Source of the DNA: Lobulomyces angularis
Lineage: Eukaryota; Chytridiomycota; Chytridiomycetes; Lobulomycetales; Lobulomycetaceae
Length of the DNA stretch: 64,000 nt
Reading direction: 5' to 3'
Assembly (NCBI GenBank): GCA_027604685.1
Contig: JADHYX010000019.1
Location: 49,843-113,842, forward strand
Under the pieces are notes generated by a model, which searched no databases, had not been told where the DNA came from, and saw only the letters and a program-made list of their open reading frames with translations. The translations under genes and the position numbers were made by a program. This document shows, in pieces, positions 11,163 to 22,545 of this stretch; position 1 is the stretch's first letter, and every line of letters starts with the position of its first letter.

Positions 11163-12392
11163 ATGATAGGATTATTCGAGAAAATACCAACAATTGAATC
11201 AATAAAAGACTTTTATTCAATAGATAACTTAAATTCTTATACAGATCGACCATATTCTTGGAGTAATACCGGTTAGTCCAAAAAAAAAAAAATGTGTTAA
11301 AAATATATAACGGCAAAATCTTAATATACGGAAAAAAAAAATTAAATTTTTTTTTGTTTCAAAATTTGTTAATCTTTTTTTTTTAAGTAAAAATTATAAG
11401 ATTTGTGGTTTATTAAAAATTTTTTTTCTCAAGTGTGTACTCTTGACGGTGTAATAAATTTGAATGAAGACTTAACATCGATTGGAGGAGGAATTGCTTT
11501 AAAACATGTTCCTCAATTAGTAAAAGAATCAAAAAATCTAAAAAGAAATTCCTTTTTTACCAATTTTTTTATTTAAGGGATATTTAAGTGAAGCAGATTT
11601 CAGAATATTGAACGCAGGCTGGGCATTTTCCGATGCAGTCTTGATTACTGGAAAAATTTTAAGAGACGAAATTGATGCAATTTGTAAAATAGAGTAAGGA
11701 TTTTTAATTTATTTTATTTTTTATTTTTTTAATCAAAAGATTTGAAGATCTAACCAATTTGCGGCTGCAAATTGGAAAAAAAACATTACAACCTTTAAGA
11801 CTTGTTCTGTCATCATCAGGACACATTTTCAACATAAGACAGGACTCTACTTCTATTGATTCAAAATTTTTCGAAAATGTAACCAGCAAAATTATAATTT
11901 TAACTACAAAAAAAGGTTCAGATTATTTAAGTACATTGAGATTGGATTACAAATTTAATTTCGAATGGAATTCAAATGTTGAAATTGTTATTTTTGATGA
12001 TGATCAGTTAGATAACGGTAAGGAAAGCATAGACCTACGAAAAATGTTGAAGTTGTTAAAAATTAGGTTTAAAATTGATGTATTCATGTAAAAACTAATA
12101 ATATTACGAATTAACTTTTTTTTTCCTTTTTTACAAGTACCTCGATGTCAGCTCAGGAGGTACTGTGATACAGCAATTTAGGGATTTAAATGTAGTAGAT
12201 GAGTTAAGGATGACAATTTCACCACAAATCGTAGGAATAAAAAATAGTTTGGGGGTAGATAGGCCAACAATATTTCCATCTTCTTGTAAATCCTATAATT
12301 GTAACAACAGTCCTCTTCTGACATGGAAAGGAATAAGACTTTTAGGCGAAAGAATGATTTTTTTGAGAGGAATTTATCAGTATAGGCCTTAA
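11163..12392 (+). CDS. RibD C-terminal-domain (Rib7-like) reductase
   Basis: Start ATG at 11163 (MIGLFEKIPTIESIKDFYS). Exons give VCTLDGVINLNEDL (the 'SLDGKIA'-type strand), SEADFRILNAGWAFSDAVLI, TGKILRDEID, RLVLSSSGHIF, VEIVIFDDDQLD and a C-terminal YLDVSSGGTVIQQFRDLN then VVDELRMTISPQIVG. The last block is the 'EGGG-L---L---LVDE--LTISP--VG' signature of the RibD_C/DHFR-like fold, seen in NADPH-dependent riboflavin-pathway reductases such as yeast Rib7. The usual glycine triplet is SSGG here. The C-terminal 50 residues, with GIRLLGERMIFLRGIYQYR, are not typical of Rib7, so a relative with another substrate is possible. The first intron (11272-11433, 162 nt) is long for this locus. Confidence 0.72.
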
Positions 12393-12637
12393 AATTTAAA
12401 GAATTTTTTATTCGTTCTTTTTTTTTTTTATTTTTTGCTCTTTTCTATGATATTAAAATATTGCTTTAAAAATTGCCATCATTTTTTTTTAATATTATTT
12501 TTCATATACTTTTTTAATTTTTTTACTTTACAACATGTAGTATTTTTTTTAAAAAAGTTTTTCTGTTTAAAAAAATAAATGGAAAATTAAAAAAAAAAGT
12601 AATTATAGCTATTAAAAGAACTTTTTTTTATTTATTT

Positions 12638-13817
12638 TTATGATGCCTCGTCACCATCTTCAATTGCACTATGTGGAATGCTTACTTGAGATAATTCGGT
12701 TACAACAACACCTTTACTAGCGAGTTTTATTTTTTGTTTAGTTTTTTTAATTCCTTTAGAATATAACTCCAGAAGTCTAAATGATGTATAAACATGAAAC
12801 AATGAAAGATGCGCCACCAAATGACTTAATTCTGGATTCAAATTTTTTAAAACAAAGGAACCTAATTTTTTTATTAAAATTTTTTTTAAAGAAAAGCAAA
12901 AAAAATTTAAGTTTTATTTTTATTTAGTTTTTTTTTGACTTTTACCTAAAAGATAACTTGTTAGCAAGTTTAAATCTACAAATATAAGGATGCCAATGAC
13001 AAAAAAGAATTGTAGTCTTAACTTCGTAACTTCGTTTCCTTTTTGAACAGGCAATTGCATACTGTTATTAATAAAGCTTTCAGGCAAATCTGATATGTTG
13101 GAAAGGGTATTAATTATCATCACAATGTTGAGAGAGTATTCAACACCTTTTTTAGAACATATTGTTTTTTAAAAAAAATTTGGTATATTTTTTTAAATAA
13201 TAGTTACAAATGACCCACAATGGAAAGAGCGCTTTAAAAATGACAACTATAGTTCTGTTTAAATTAGGAATAGAACCAGAAATAATTGCAGCTAATGTCA
13301 GGACTAAAAATAAAAAAAAAATTTTAAATGGTTAACATTCTTGTTCGTTTTTCAATTTTGTCTTTACATATAGTGAAGAGTTTTAAAGCTATTAGATAAT
13401 ACTTCGCTTTGGTATATGGTAAAATCATCTGGATTCTTTCATACCTGTACAATGCTGCAAGCAAAACTAAGCACAAGGAAAAATTATCTATTAAAAGAAA
13501 AATTGATGTTAGATTTACATAAAAAATATCTCACAACAAAGCGGAGCAATGAAGTCACTGATGGTAAAGACAACTCTGTAGGTTTCATCAAATGCCACTA
13601 TGTTATGATATGATAGAATTTGTCTTGGTAAATAAAATAATTGAGCAATAAAAATTGTTATTGATGATGTGTATCTGAATATTAACAAAGCTGATCTCTC
13701 CGATAAATTATTTATTCTATAAGTGATAACCATGTATAAACTGAAAAGTATCGATAAACCATTAAGGCATAATATTGTTATCCTCAAGGGAGTTGCTTCG
13801 AAAAATTCAGTGCCCAT
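12638..13817 (-). CDS. Seven-helix membrane protein, GPCR-like (paralogue A)
   Basis: Five or six exons. The predicted helices are PLRITILCLNGLSILFSLYM, LLIFRYTSSITIFIAQL, VFTISDFIAPLCYNFSL then CLVLLAALYRY, YYLIALKLFTILTLAAIISG, VVIFKALFPLWV running into VEYSLNIVMIINTLSN, RLQFFFVIGILIFVDLNLL and ELSHLVAHLSLFHVYTSFR. The end of helix 3 reads YRYERIQMI, in the position of the DRY motif of GPCRs, and helix 7 is followed by a basic stretch like helix 8 (LLELYSKGIKKTKQKIK). There is no clear signal peptide. It is clearly homologous to the next gene: shared LPRQIL-YHN and FDE-YRV blocks and equivalent introns. I do not recognise a named family. A seven-helix receptor is the likeliest reading; a transporter is not excluded. 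Confidence 0.72.
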
Positions 13818-14081
13818 TAACTTCTTATAAATTTGTTTTATTTAACACATAAATTTTTTCTTCTTTTTCTTTTTTTATTAAAAGAATTTTATTTAATTGG
13901 AAATACTTATTCTCGAACTTACTTCTGGAATATTTCATTCTTTTTTTAAAAATTATCACTAAAGTTAGAGCCATTGTTTATTAAACGAGTAATAAGTATA
14001 CAAATTATATATTAGTTTAAAGTATGAAAAATGATATTAGTTAGTTCTACAAAAACTTTTTATAATTGAAAAAAAAATTAA

Positions 14082-15244
14082 TTAATCTGACTCAGTTTCA
14101 TTATGAAGGTTGCTTGCGGCAAAGTGAGCATCTGTTTCAGCTTCATTAACTTGCAAACTAACATGTGATAATTGAGTAACTTCTATTTGCTTCGTTCCTT
14201 TTATAATTTTTTTTGCTTTTTTCAATCCATTTGAATACAAATTTAGTAGAATGAAGGATGTGAAAACGTGTATAACCGAAAGGTGATTAACAATATGCGT
14301 TAATTCGTTACTAATATGCTTGTAAAGAAATGTGCCTTAAAAATAAAAAATAGTTAAGGATTAAAAAAAAAAGTGTGAAAATCAATTACCTAGTAAATAA
14401 AATAAAACCAAACTTAAGTCCACAATAACCAGAATATTAGTTAAAACCAAAAACTTAAATTTCATTTTACTAATTTCTAATTTTTTGGATATATTTTGTC
14501 GGGATGCATTAGTTTCTGGTAGATAATTACCAACGCAAGCTAAAGTTTCAAAAATCATAATAACATTACAATAATATTCAATTCCTAATTATTGGCATAA
14601 TTTTTATTATGTTCGTTTATTTTATTTGTCATTACCAATTAGTATCAAAGGTAACGATGTCTTAAAAATTATCCTTACAGCTCGAGGAAGGGAGTCTATG
14701 GTACTTATAATTGAACTGAAGATGGTAAGAACTTGATAAAACGTTTTAAAGTTAAATCAGTTGTCAGATTAGAAATATTATACTTATCAATAATACTTCT
14801 ATGCTTTTTAAAACATAAAATTTATTTGTTGAAGGTAATATCATTCGAATTCTTTTAAATTTATTTAAGGTAGCTAAAACTACAATTCCAAGTGAACTAA
14901 GAACTAAAAACAAATAAAAAAAAATTAAGTTGAAAGATATGGACAAATTAAAGTATCTGGTTACATCCTAGTGAAGATAAAAATTCGATTACTGTACTAA
15001 TCACTCTATAATTTTCATCAAAAATTGGATAGTTATGATATCCCAGAATTTGTCTTGGTAGGAAGCTTAATTGAGTAAATAATATCGTAAGTGAAGCGAA
15101 AAATTTAAATTGCTTTTGAATTGAAGCAGCTCGGAATTGCTTTAATTTATAGTGATATGACATAAACATACTTAAAAATATGGCTAACGCATTCATTGTC
15201 AAAACCAATATTCTTAATGGTGTTATTTCAAAAAAAAAAATCAT
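14082..15244 (-). CDS. Seven-helix membrane protein, GPCR-like (paralogue B)
   Basis: Same layout as its downstream neighbour, with which it forms a tandem duplication. Exon 1 starts with the ATG at 15244 and holds ITPLRILVLTMNALAIFLSM, FKFFASLTILFTQLSFLPRQ and ILGYHNYPIFDENYRVIS. The next exon gives LSSLGIVVLATLNKFKRIRM, where KFKRIRMILP parallels YRYERIQMILP at the end of helix 3. Later exons give RAVRIIFKTSLPLILI, GIEYYCNVIMIFETLAC, KFKFLVLTNILVIVDLSLV and LTHIVNHLSVIHVFTSFILL, then a Lys-rich stretch and an acidic tail ending ETESD. Splicing of the exon around 14640-14760 is my best reconstruction. Family unknown; function as a sensor is inferred from topology. Confidence 0.7.
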
Positions 15245-15581
15245 ATATATACTTTTTTTGTTTTTTTGAATTGTGATTATTTAAATAAAATAAAATATGT
15301 GAATGTTAAATTACTGAAGAAAAAAATATTTTGGAAATGTAGATTTTTTAATATTCTAGAATACTGAAAAAATATATATTTGTCTTACAAAGCCATCTCA
15401 ATGAAAATACATAATTGAATTCTAGTTAGGTACATTAACTGAAAACATAATTAAGGGGAAACTCTTTATTTTCATTGAACACTGTTAATGATATATTTTT
15501 ACCAATATTTAATTTTCCTTAATAGTAACATAAAAAATATAACAACCTAAATTTGCAAATTCCGTTTAAAAAAGCGATTAT
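15245..15581. other. Intergenic between paralogue B and the third seven-helix gene
   Basis: 337 nt of A/T-rich spacer, expected to carry the promoter of paralogue B. No coding signal seen. Confidence 0.5.
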
Positions 15582-17059
15582 TTATACTTGTCTTTGCATG
15601 GCATTACTTAAGAACTCACTTTCATAATTAGCTATACTGTCAGGGCAAGCAAAACTCTCTTTGCAGTTAGCACTAAAAGGCGCCATCATTGAATATGCCT
15701 TTGACTCTGTTGAAGAGGTACTGAAATTATCTTCATTTTGGGTTTTCCCCGCTGACATGATACTTAATAGTGAATTTTTTACAATAGAGAGAATTGTTTG
15801 TGAAAGCAAAATCTAAGAAAAAAGGATAAATTACAAATTTAAAAAATTTAAAACCTCAATAGAACAAAAAATATATCCCAGACCAGAGTAGAAATAATAG
15901 TTTATTTCATAGTACATTGAAGCACTAGATATAACTATCGAACTAAGACTCAGAATAGCTAAGAAGTTCCAAAAAAATAAAATTATTACTATTTTGAATT
16001 TTGCTTTGAGAATTTCCTTTTCTTTTTTTCGTAACTTATTTTTTATTCCCAGTTTTTCGTTTTTATTGGATATATTTTTTTTATTTGATTTTTTTAATAG
16101 CAGTAGGACCAAAACTGTTCCTAGTTTTCAGAAAAAAAAATAATTTGTTAAAAGTAATTAATTAAAGGCTGTTTACCCAATAGCATATCCATGATAGACA
16201 GATACGATTGAGTAAATGTTGCTATAAAAAAAAAAAAATCACAATTTTGTAATCCTATTTGAATTTTTTTAATTAACCATAATAATTGTGCATGCTTTCC
16301 CAGAAGGCAGTGCATTCTTCGCAATTTCCACTATAGCCGTAATATGTGGACTAATTTTTTTATTAGACTAGTTAAATTTTTTTTTTAATTAATATATAAA
16401 TCACCAGTGGAATTGAAATAACTACGTCAACAATGAAAATGATGTGTGTTAAATATTGCGCAAATACTAGGATTCTTTTGTTGTAATCGAAAAAATTATT
16501 TAATACTCTGAATCTGTAGAAAAATTAAAGGTTAATTTATACATTATTGGATAAAGTTATTTTATTTAAATGTTAATTTTTAGAAAATTTGTTATAACCT
16601 GGTGATAATGATGTAAGTGTATAACCACTAGATACGAAAAATTAATTAACAATTAATACACATTTTTACCAGTGTCAGTTCCCACAGTAATGAGCAAATG
16701 AAATACGAAGTATACTGTATGTAATATGTTGGGTCTATTTGCTCCATCCACATGCGAATGTCATAGTCATACCAAAGTAAGGAAGGGTAATAGATTATAG
16801 TGGCGATCAAATAGAGTACTGCTGCAGTAACTGTCATTTTTATGTGATGTGGATTAGAAATCATATGGCAGGGTGGTTCATAGTATGCAGATACAAGTGT
16901 TATGATATTCAAAACTAATAGTATAGTATTCAAAGGTATTACAATTTGAAAAAGTTGCAAGTTTGATGCTTCACTGTCACCGAGGCTGGCATCATATTCA
17001 CTAGAATTGTAGCTGTTATTGAAGAATGCTGAAGATTCACTAATACTATCATTAAACAT
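15582..17059 (-). CDS. Seven-helix membrane protein, GPCR-like, with glycosylated N-terminus (C)
   Basis: Start ATG at 17059 (MFNDSISESSAFFNNSYNSS); a TTG two codons earlier is less likely. The N-terminus is short, acidic and has several N-glycosylation sequons. Helices: IVIPLNTILLVLNIITLVSA, VTAAVLYLIATIIYYPSLLW, YTSYFICSLLWELTLVKM, RILVFAQYLTHIIFIVDVVI, FTQSYLSIMDMLLGTVLVLL, FKIVIILFFWNFLAILSLSS and YYFYSGLGYIFCSIEILLSQ. The second outer loop has a Cys pair (SGNCEECTAFWES). The third inner loop is very basic (KKSNKKN, KLRKKEKE). The tail is hydrophilic. This is a receptor-like topology. Sequence similarity to genes A and B is weak, so it may be an older or unrelated member. Ligand and G-protein coupling cannot be judged. 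Confidence 0.7.
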
Positions 17060-17737
17060 CAGCAATTTATTTAAATTTTATTTTTAAAATTCTTCTAGAA
17101 TGGTGGATTACAATTCTTAAATAAATTTTGTATGATAAACAAACTTTTTACTGAAAAAGTATGAATACTTTTAACTTTACAAATAAAAACCAATTAATAC
17201 TTAGCAACCTGATTTTTTTTCGGAATGCAGTCTTGTGGTAATTGTGCAAGGTTGTGAAAATCAACACCAAAGGTACAGTAGCTGCAATAGACCAGAAAGA
17301 ATGGTCAATATTGCTAATGATTTTGATGCTATCCTGTTTTGTTTATTTGCTATAATCCAGACAAAATAAGAGAGTCAATCTCGAAAAAAACCAAAAACTT
17401 GCGATAGATTTACTCATCTCAAAAGTTTCCCAAAATTAAAAATAAAGAGTAACAGAGACACAGCCATCAAAAAACATCTATCAATTCTAAAACCGCATAA
17501 AATATAAAGTATAATCTTTATAAATTATCCAAACTAAAAAAAACTTTGATGCTATTGCTAATGAAAAACTTGTAAATTACAGAAAACAGAATTACTTTTA
17601 TGACCCGTTTAAGTGTATATGTGGAGTGAAATTCTTCGTATAATGCCAAAAATTTTATCTACAAAATAATTAGGATAATACGTGAACCTGCATCGAGTTA
17701 AAAATATTATGAACCGTAAAGAAACAATCACAATTGC
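17060..17737. other. Intergenic with one membrane-like fragment
   Basis: Between the seven-helix gene C and the F-box/ankyrin gene. On the minus strand about 17140-17320 encodes ISNIDHSFWSIAATVPLVLI and a following basic segment (HNYHKTAFRKK) before TAA. This could be a remnant of a helix 1 plus loop from the same receptor-like group. No complete gene is visible. Confidence 0.35.
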
Positions 17738-18914
17738 TCAAAAAATTAATGTCTTTCTATCTTTTATTTCTTTTTCCTTTTCCATGTTTTTAATTTCCAA
17801 ATTTGCAAGCTTTTTATTATTAAAATAAACTGCAGACCAAACTCTATAATCTGACATTAAATAATCCAAGATTTTCAAATTATTTCTTTCAAAAGCCCAC
17901 TTGTAGCTCTGAAATTTTCTCACAGAGGGATTCACCTATAATTTGAAATAAGCAAAATTGGATTTGAAATTTCAATACTACTCTAGAATCTTGAAGTAAA
18001 GTTTTAACAATGTTTTCATTCCCTAATTGGGAAGCAATTCTTATGGGATAATTTTTGTCGGTAGTAGGACTAAACCATTTAGTAATCAATTTTTATAGAA
18101 TAGATAAAATAGACCCTACTTACTTTACTCTGAAATCCATTAATAAAACTTTTACCATATGTAAGTTTTGATTTAAAACGGCCCACTTGAAGGAAAGAAA
18201 ATCTCCCGCAGATGGATTTACCTTATAATAATCAATGAGGTTAAAAATATGTATTTATTAGCTATAGAGGCGTTAATACTCTATGTCTTATAGTTTCACT
18301 TACTCGGGAATCCTGAAGAAGAAATCTTACAACATCTAACTGGTTTCCAATAGCCGCTTCTCGAATAGAAATGTTATTCAAAAGAGCAGGATTGAAATTT
18401 AACTCATAAACAAAATACCGAACGATCTTTACATGTCCTACACATAAAAAAATTGTAGGTATTTCATCTCTTTTCAAACAAATTTAAGGATACCAAATTT
18501 ACAGGCATTTACAAATGGTTCATCATTGTTGTAGTGCATATCAAATCCTTTTCTTATTAAAATTTTCAAAATTTTTAAACTCCCAATTTTAGCTGCAATC
18601 GATACTAAGTCAACTCCTTAATTTTGGATTAGTAAGAGTTAAATTCAGCAATTATTTCAAAAGTAAACACTTTTTTACAAACCTTTGTTGAATAACTTGT
18701 CGTACCTAAAATAATTCCAGTTTATACTTTCCATCAATTTAGTTTTCAAATTATTGTCATATACATAATGAGAACGCACTATGGCCAAGATTTGATCTGT
18801 GGAAAAGTTTATATTAACATTCAAAAATTTTTCAGTCATCTTTAGATTCAAAGTAGACTTCCAATCTAGTAATGAAACTATAATTTCCCAAATGTCAAAC
18901 GGTAATTTATTCAT
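17738..18914 (-). CDS. F-box/ankyrin-repeat protein, about one repeat per exon
   Basis: Start ATG at 18914. Residues 4-35 (LPFDIWEIIVSLLDW then KSTLNLKMTEKFLN) form an F-box. The following exons each hold an ankyrin-like repeat: VDLVSIAAKIGSLKILKILI, ACKFGHVKIVRYFVYELNF, REAAIGNQLDVVRFLLQDSR, VNPSAGDFLSFKWAVLNQNL (ending VKVLLMDFR), VNPTTDKNYPIRIASQLGNE (ending VKTLLQDSR) and VNPSVRKFQSYKWAFERNNL. Introns fall at or within a few bases of the DSR/FR-to-V border in successive repeats, so repeats were probably multiplied as exons. The 'VNPS...LLxDSR' form of ankyrin repeat is common in amoebae and giant viruses. The C-terminus is charged (MEKEKEIKDRK). Likely an SCF ubiquitin-ligase substrate adaptor; substrate unknown. 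The paralogue at 5570-6225 is broken. Confidence 0.78.
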
Positions 18915-19762
18915 ATTTATTTTCTGGATATATTTGAATCATATAATTGAAATATTGTTTATACAATATCTATATTTGAACTACAAAAATTTTTAAAGAT
19001 TGAGTCAAAAAAAAATTCAATATTCCCTTTGAGTTGCGGATACATTTCGTATAACTTTAAATTGAAGAAGCAATTTATATAATAAAGTTTTATTAAAGAA
19101 TAGTTAATTTATCTGGCGATCACTCAACTATACTCGATAGTGTCAAAAATTTTGAAAATTTGGTAACAAAAAACAGAGGATGATATACTGATTATGTAAT
19201 TATTTATTATTGAAATTATTGTTCAATTTGTGTTTTATTATCCTCGCCTAAACCAGAAAAACTGGATACAACTAAGATAACCTTTCCGACATGACTCCAA
19301 ATAAAACTTCATAGCGATTATACTAGAAGAGACTGTTCTCGTATTGTCTAGTTAATAACGGAAAAAAGTTAAGATATACACAAACAACGTAAATAGGAAA
19401 CTGGGTTAAAAAAATCATTGGGAGGTTTCGGAAAGATTTCGAAGATAGTCTCCAAGACCTTAAAAATTTGGAAGAGTACATGAGCTGAGCTGTAAACGTG
19501 GAATCTGTCAAGTTGCTTTAATGGAAAGAAAAGATTATGTAACAGGGATGATATGGCAACTTTGCAAACAGAATTTGTGATAGTTAACGGTTGTAGACCA
19601 TAACATCTTTGTAAATAAACGTAGATTGTTTTTCAACACAGGATTCAATGTGTTAACTTAAATATATTAGAGTTAGTTTATTGAGATTAAAAAAAGTTAA
19701 ATTTTGTGCCACCAAGCATTTTATATCTCCGATTCAACTAATACACTTCGTTTATTTGAAAT
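18915..19762. other. Intergenic with possible decayed coding sequence
   Basis: Around 19370-19480 the plus strand reads KKIIGRFRKDFEDSLQDLKN and LEEYMS, then several in-frame stops within otherwise protein-like text (AVNVESVKLL). Base composition is less A/T-rich than the flanking spacer. It may be a decayed gene or a mobile-element fragment; no identification is possible. The promoter of the carrier gene must lie near 19700. Confidence 0.35.
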
Positions 19763-22094
19763 ATGAATACTTTAGCAAATGAAACTAGTTTACTTCTTCC
19801 ACAAGAAAATACTGAAAATGCCAATACCAAAAGATCCTCCAAGTTTTTAATTTTATTAAACTTTATTAAAAGTTCCTTTTACGAAATTACAATTATTATT
19901 TTCAGTTTTATATTATGGAACTCTGAGATAGATGGAATATCTAAAAGTGGTGTTCATATTCTAGCTGCTTTTATCTGGTAAGGAAATTTAAACTTTTTTA
20001 TCTTAAGAATACTTTATTGCTTAGCGTCATTCTGTTTCTGTTGTTTTCAGCATACCCAATAGCCACTGTTGTAACTCCTGCGTTATTAAGTACTAAATTT
20101 TTCCCTAATGAATATTTACTGATGAAAATTCAACACGTTTGTGAATGCATCAGAATGTTTATTGAATTTAAATTTATGTATTTTAATTCTTAATTCTTTT
20201 TTTATTTCTTTTAATTTTACTTTGTAAAAAAGTTTTAACTTTAACCCAAAGTTTTAAGTGTGAAACTTTAAACGGATTGAAAGTTGACTGCGTTGAATGT
20301 GGGATTATTAACAAAATGGGAGAAGTCAATCAGTGTGATGGCTTAAAAAGCGGTTTTGACGTTGCCTTAAGTGGTTTTTCGAAACAGCTCTCTTGGTTGG
20401 TTCTTTTGGCATTTCACATAGGAAAGGCAGTGGAAATCACCAACTTGGGAAAAAGAATATCATTAATTTTTGTTAGATATTTAGGTATTAATTAAACAAT
20501 AAAGTTTAATAAATTTAACCAATCAAATATAGGAAACTCATATCTTGGATTAGGTTATGCAATATTTGCGACGGAGGTAATTTTATCTGCTTTTATTCCA
20601 TCAAACACTGCGAGAGGAGGAGGTAAAGGAGCTAATTTTCACTAAAAATATTTTTTAGGAATTGTTATGCCAGTTGTTATTTCAGTAGCCAAATTATTTA
20701 ATTCAACTCCCACAAATAATGCCAAAATTGGGCAGTTCTTAATTCTTTGTGGAAACCACGGTATTAAAAAAACAAATTATATTACTTTTCAAATTCACCA
20801 TTTAAATAATATTCAACTAATATTCAATACTCTATTTTTTTTCAATCTTTGTAGCTAATTTTTTAACTTCGTCCTTTTTTTTAACTTCAACAATTGGAAA
20901 CCCCTTAATAGCAAATTATTCTTGGCAAATTCTTGGAATAGAATTTGGCTTTTTAAACTGGGCAAAGTATCATTTATTTATGGAACCATATATATACTGA
21001 CACCATTAATTTATTTAGAGGAAGCCTCTTTCCGGGCATTGTAGCGATAGTAGTTTTGGTCCCTCTTTTTGCTTATTTAACAGAAATCATTGACTTCAAT
21101 GGAAACTACAGTGACCCCCCAGAAACTTCCATTAATGCTAGTTGTCATGCAAAGGAAACTTTAAAGGAAATGGGACCAATGTCAAATAAAGAAATTACTC
21201 TTTGCTCTATTCTATTTTTATGCTTAAGTCTTTGGGTTACTAACAAAGAAACTTCTTTACCGGAAGGTAAGTTTTTACACTTTAATAGAATGCTGGTTAA
21301 TTTTTTGCAATATTAGGATTGATTGCATTTATAGGACTAACTCTTTTGATACTGTCTAATACAATCTCGTGGTCTCATGTAATAGAAAATGCTTCAGGTT
21401 CTAGCAATAAATATTATATTAAACCATTTAATTTTATAATAGCATGGGATTCATTTTATTGGTTATCTGGAATGATTTTACTTTCAGAACAGCTTAATGA
21501 TCATGGAATTACTACTTTAATAGGAGAAAAATCTACTAATTTAATAAGAGTACTATTTAATGGCAACTTCCCTGTCTTTTTTTCAGTTATCCTGGGTATT
21601 TTGTACACTTTAACGATGTATTTTTTTAGTAGGTAAATATTTCTATTTTCTTTTATAATTACTGAACAAAAAAATTAAAAATTTAGCATTACTGGACACA
21701 CCGTAGCATTGTGTGTTACTTTTATGAGTGCTGCAAAAAAGTTAAATTGCCCCCTAAACTTAATTGTTCCTATTCTAGGTTTTTCAAAAATTTCTAAATT
21801 GCATTAATTAAAAAGAAAATTTTTTTTACAGCTTATTTCAGTAGTCTATCAGGATGTTTAACAAATTTTTCTAGTGGATCTTCTGCCATCTATTTTGGTA
21901 AAAAAAATTTATTTTATTACGCAAGAATGGAAAAATTAAAGTAAATACTAACAAAAAATAATTTACTTTTAATAGCATTTGGGTATTTTGAGCAAAAGCA
22001 ATGGTTAAAAATTGGCTTAATTGTTGCAACGTTGTATTTTTTTATTTATTTTACCATTGGTTTAGGATATTGGAAAGTATTAGGCTGGTTTTAA
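19763..22094 (+). CDS. DASS-family dicarboxylate carrier of the DiT/CitT (2-oxoglutarate/malate) type
   Basis: Multi-span anion transporter of about ten exons. N-terminus MNTLANETSLLLPQEN, then FYEITIIIFSFILW. Diagnostic blocks: YPIATVVTPALLSTKFFP, LSGFSKQLSWLVLLAFHIGK then NLGKRISLIFVRYLG, IPSNTARGGG then IVMPVVISVAKLF (the carboxylate-binding 'PSNTAR' loop) and a C-terminal FSSLSGCLTNFSSGSSAIYF leading to YWKVLGWF. The ending and the PSNTAR-GG-I-P loop match plastid DiT1/DiT2 and bacterial CitT/YflS proteins much better than the SLC13/INDY branch usual in animals and fungi. Probably exchanges 2-oxoglutarate, malate or a related dicarboxylate across a membrane. It may have come by horizontal transfer. 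Some exon ends are approximate. Confidence 0.87.
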
Positions 22095-22545
22095 CTTTGG
22101 TTCCTTTAATTTAAGTTTTTTTTTTATTTAATTTTTTTCTAGATTTTAATTGCCTATATTGTGTATGAATTATAATTTTATGTATTTTATGTTATATTTG
22201 ACCTTTTTTTTATTCTTTTTTTAAATCATAAATTAAATATTACATTTTTATTTAAGAAAAAAACATTTAAAAACGCAATCTATTTAGTAAACTGACTGAG
22301 AAACTTTTTTTTGAAATTTTAACGAAATTTAAAATTAATTTGATAAAAAACTAAGATTTTAGTGAAGAGTGTCGTTGGAATTAAAAAATCATCATATCAA
22401 CATATACAACACATCATAAAAGTCTAAGTATATTGAAAAACAAAATTATCTAACCAATTAAAATATAAGACTATAATAACTTTTTAAAAATATTAAATTA
22501 TGCAGCACATCCTTTTTTCGCACTTAAATTCTTATTTATTTCTTC
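22095..22545. other. Convergent 3' ends of the carrier and Cia1 genes
   Basis: 451 nt between two stop codons on opposite strands. Long T-runs follow the carrier stop. No coding signal or promoter is expected here. Confidence 0.5.

Noticed and set aside
16646..17065. Start of the third seven-helix gene at the TTG at 17065.
   Set aside because: An ATG two codons further on (17059) gives the same protein and needs no unusual start codon.
19323..19511. 62-codon minus-strand ORF near the carrier gene.
   Set aside because: The plus strand reads more like protein at this place and the ORF has no recognisable content.
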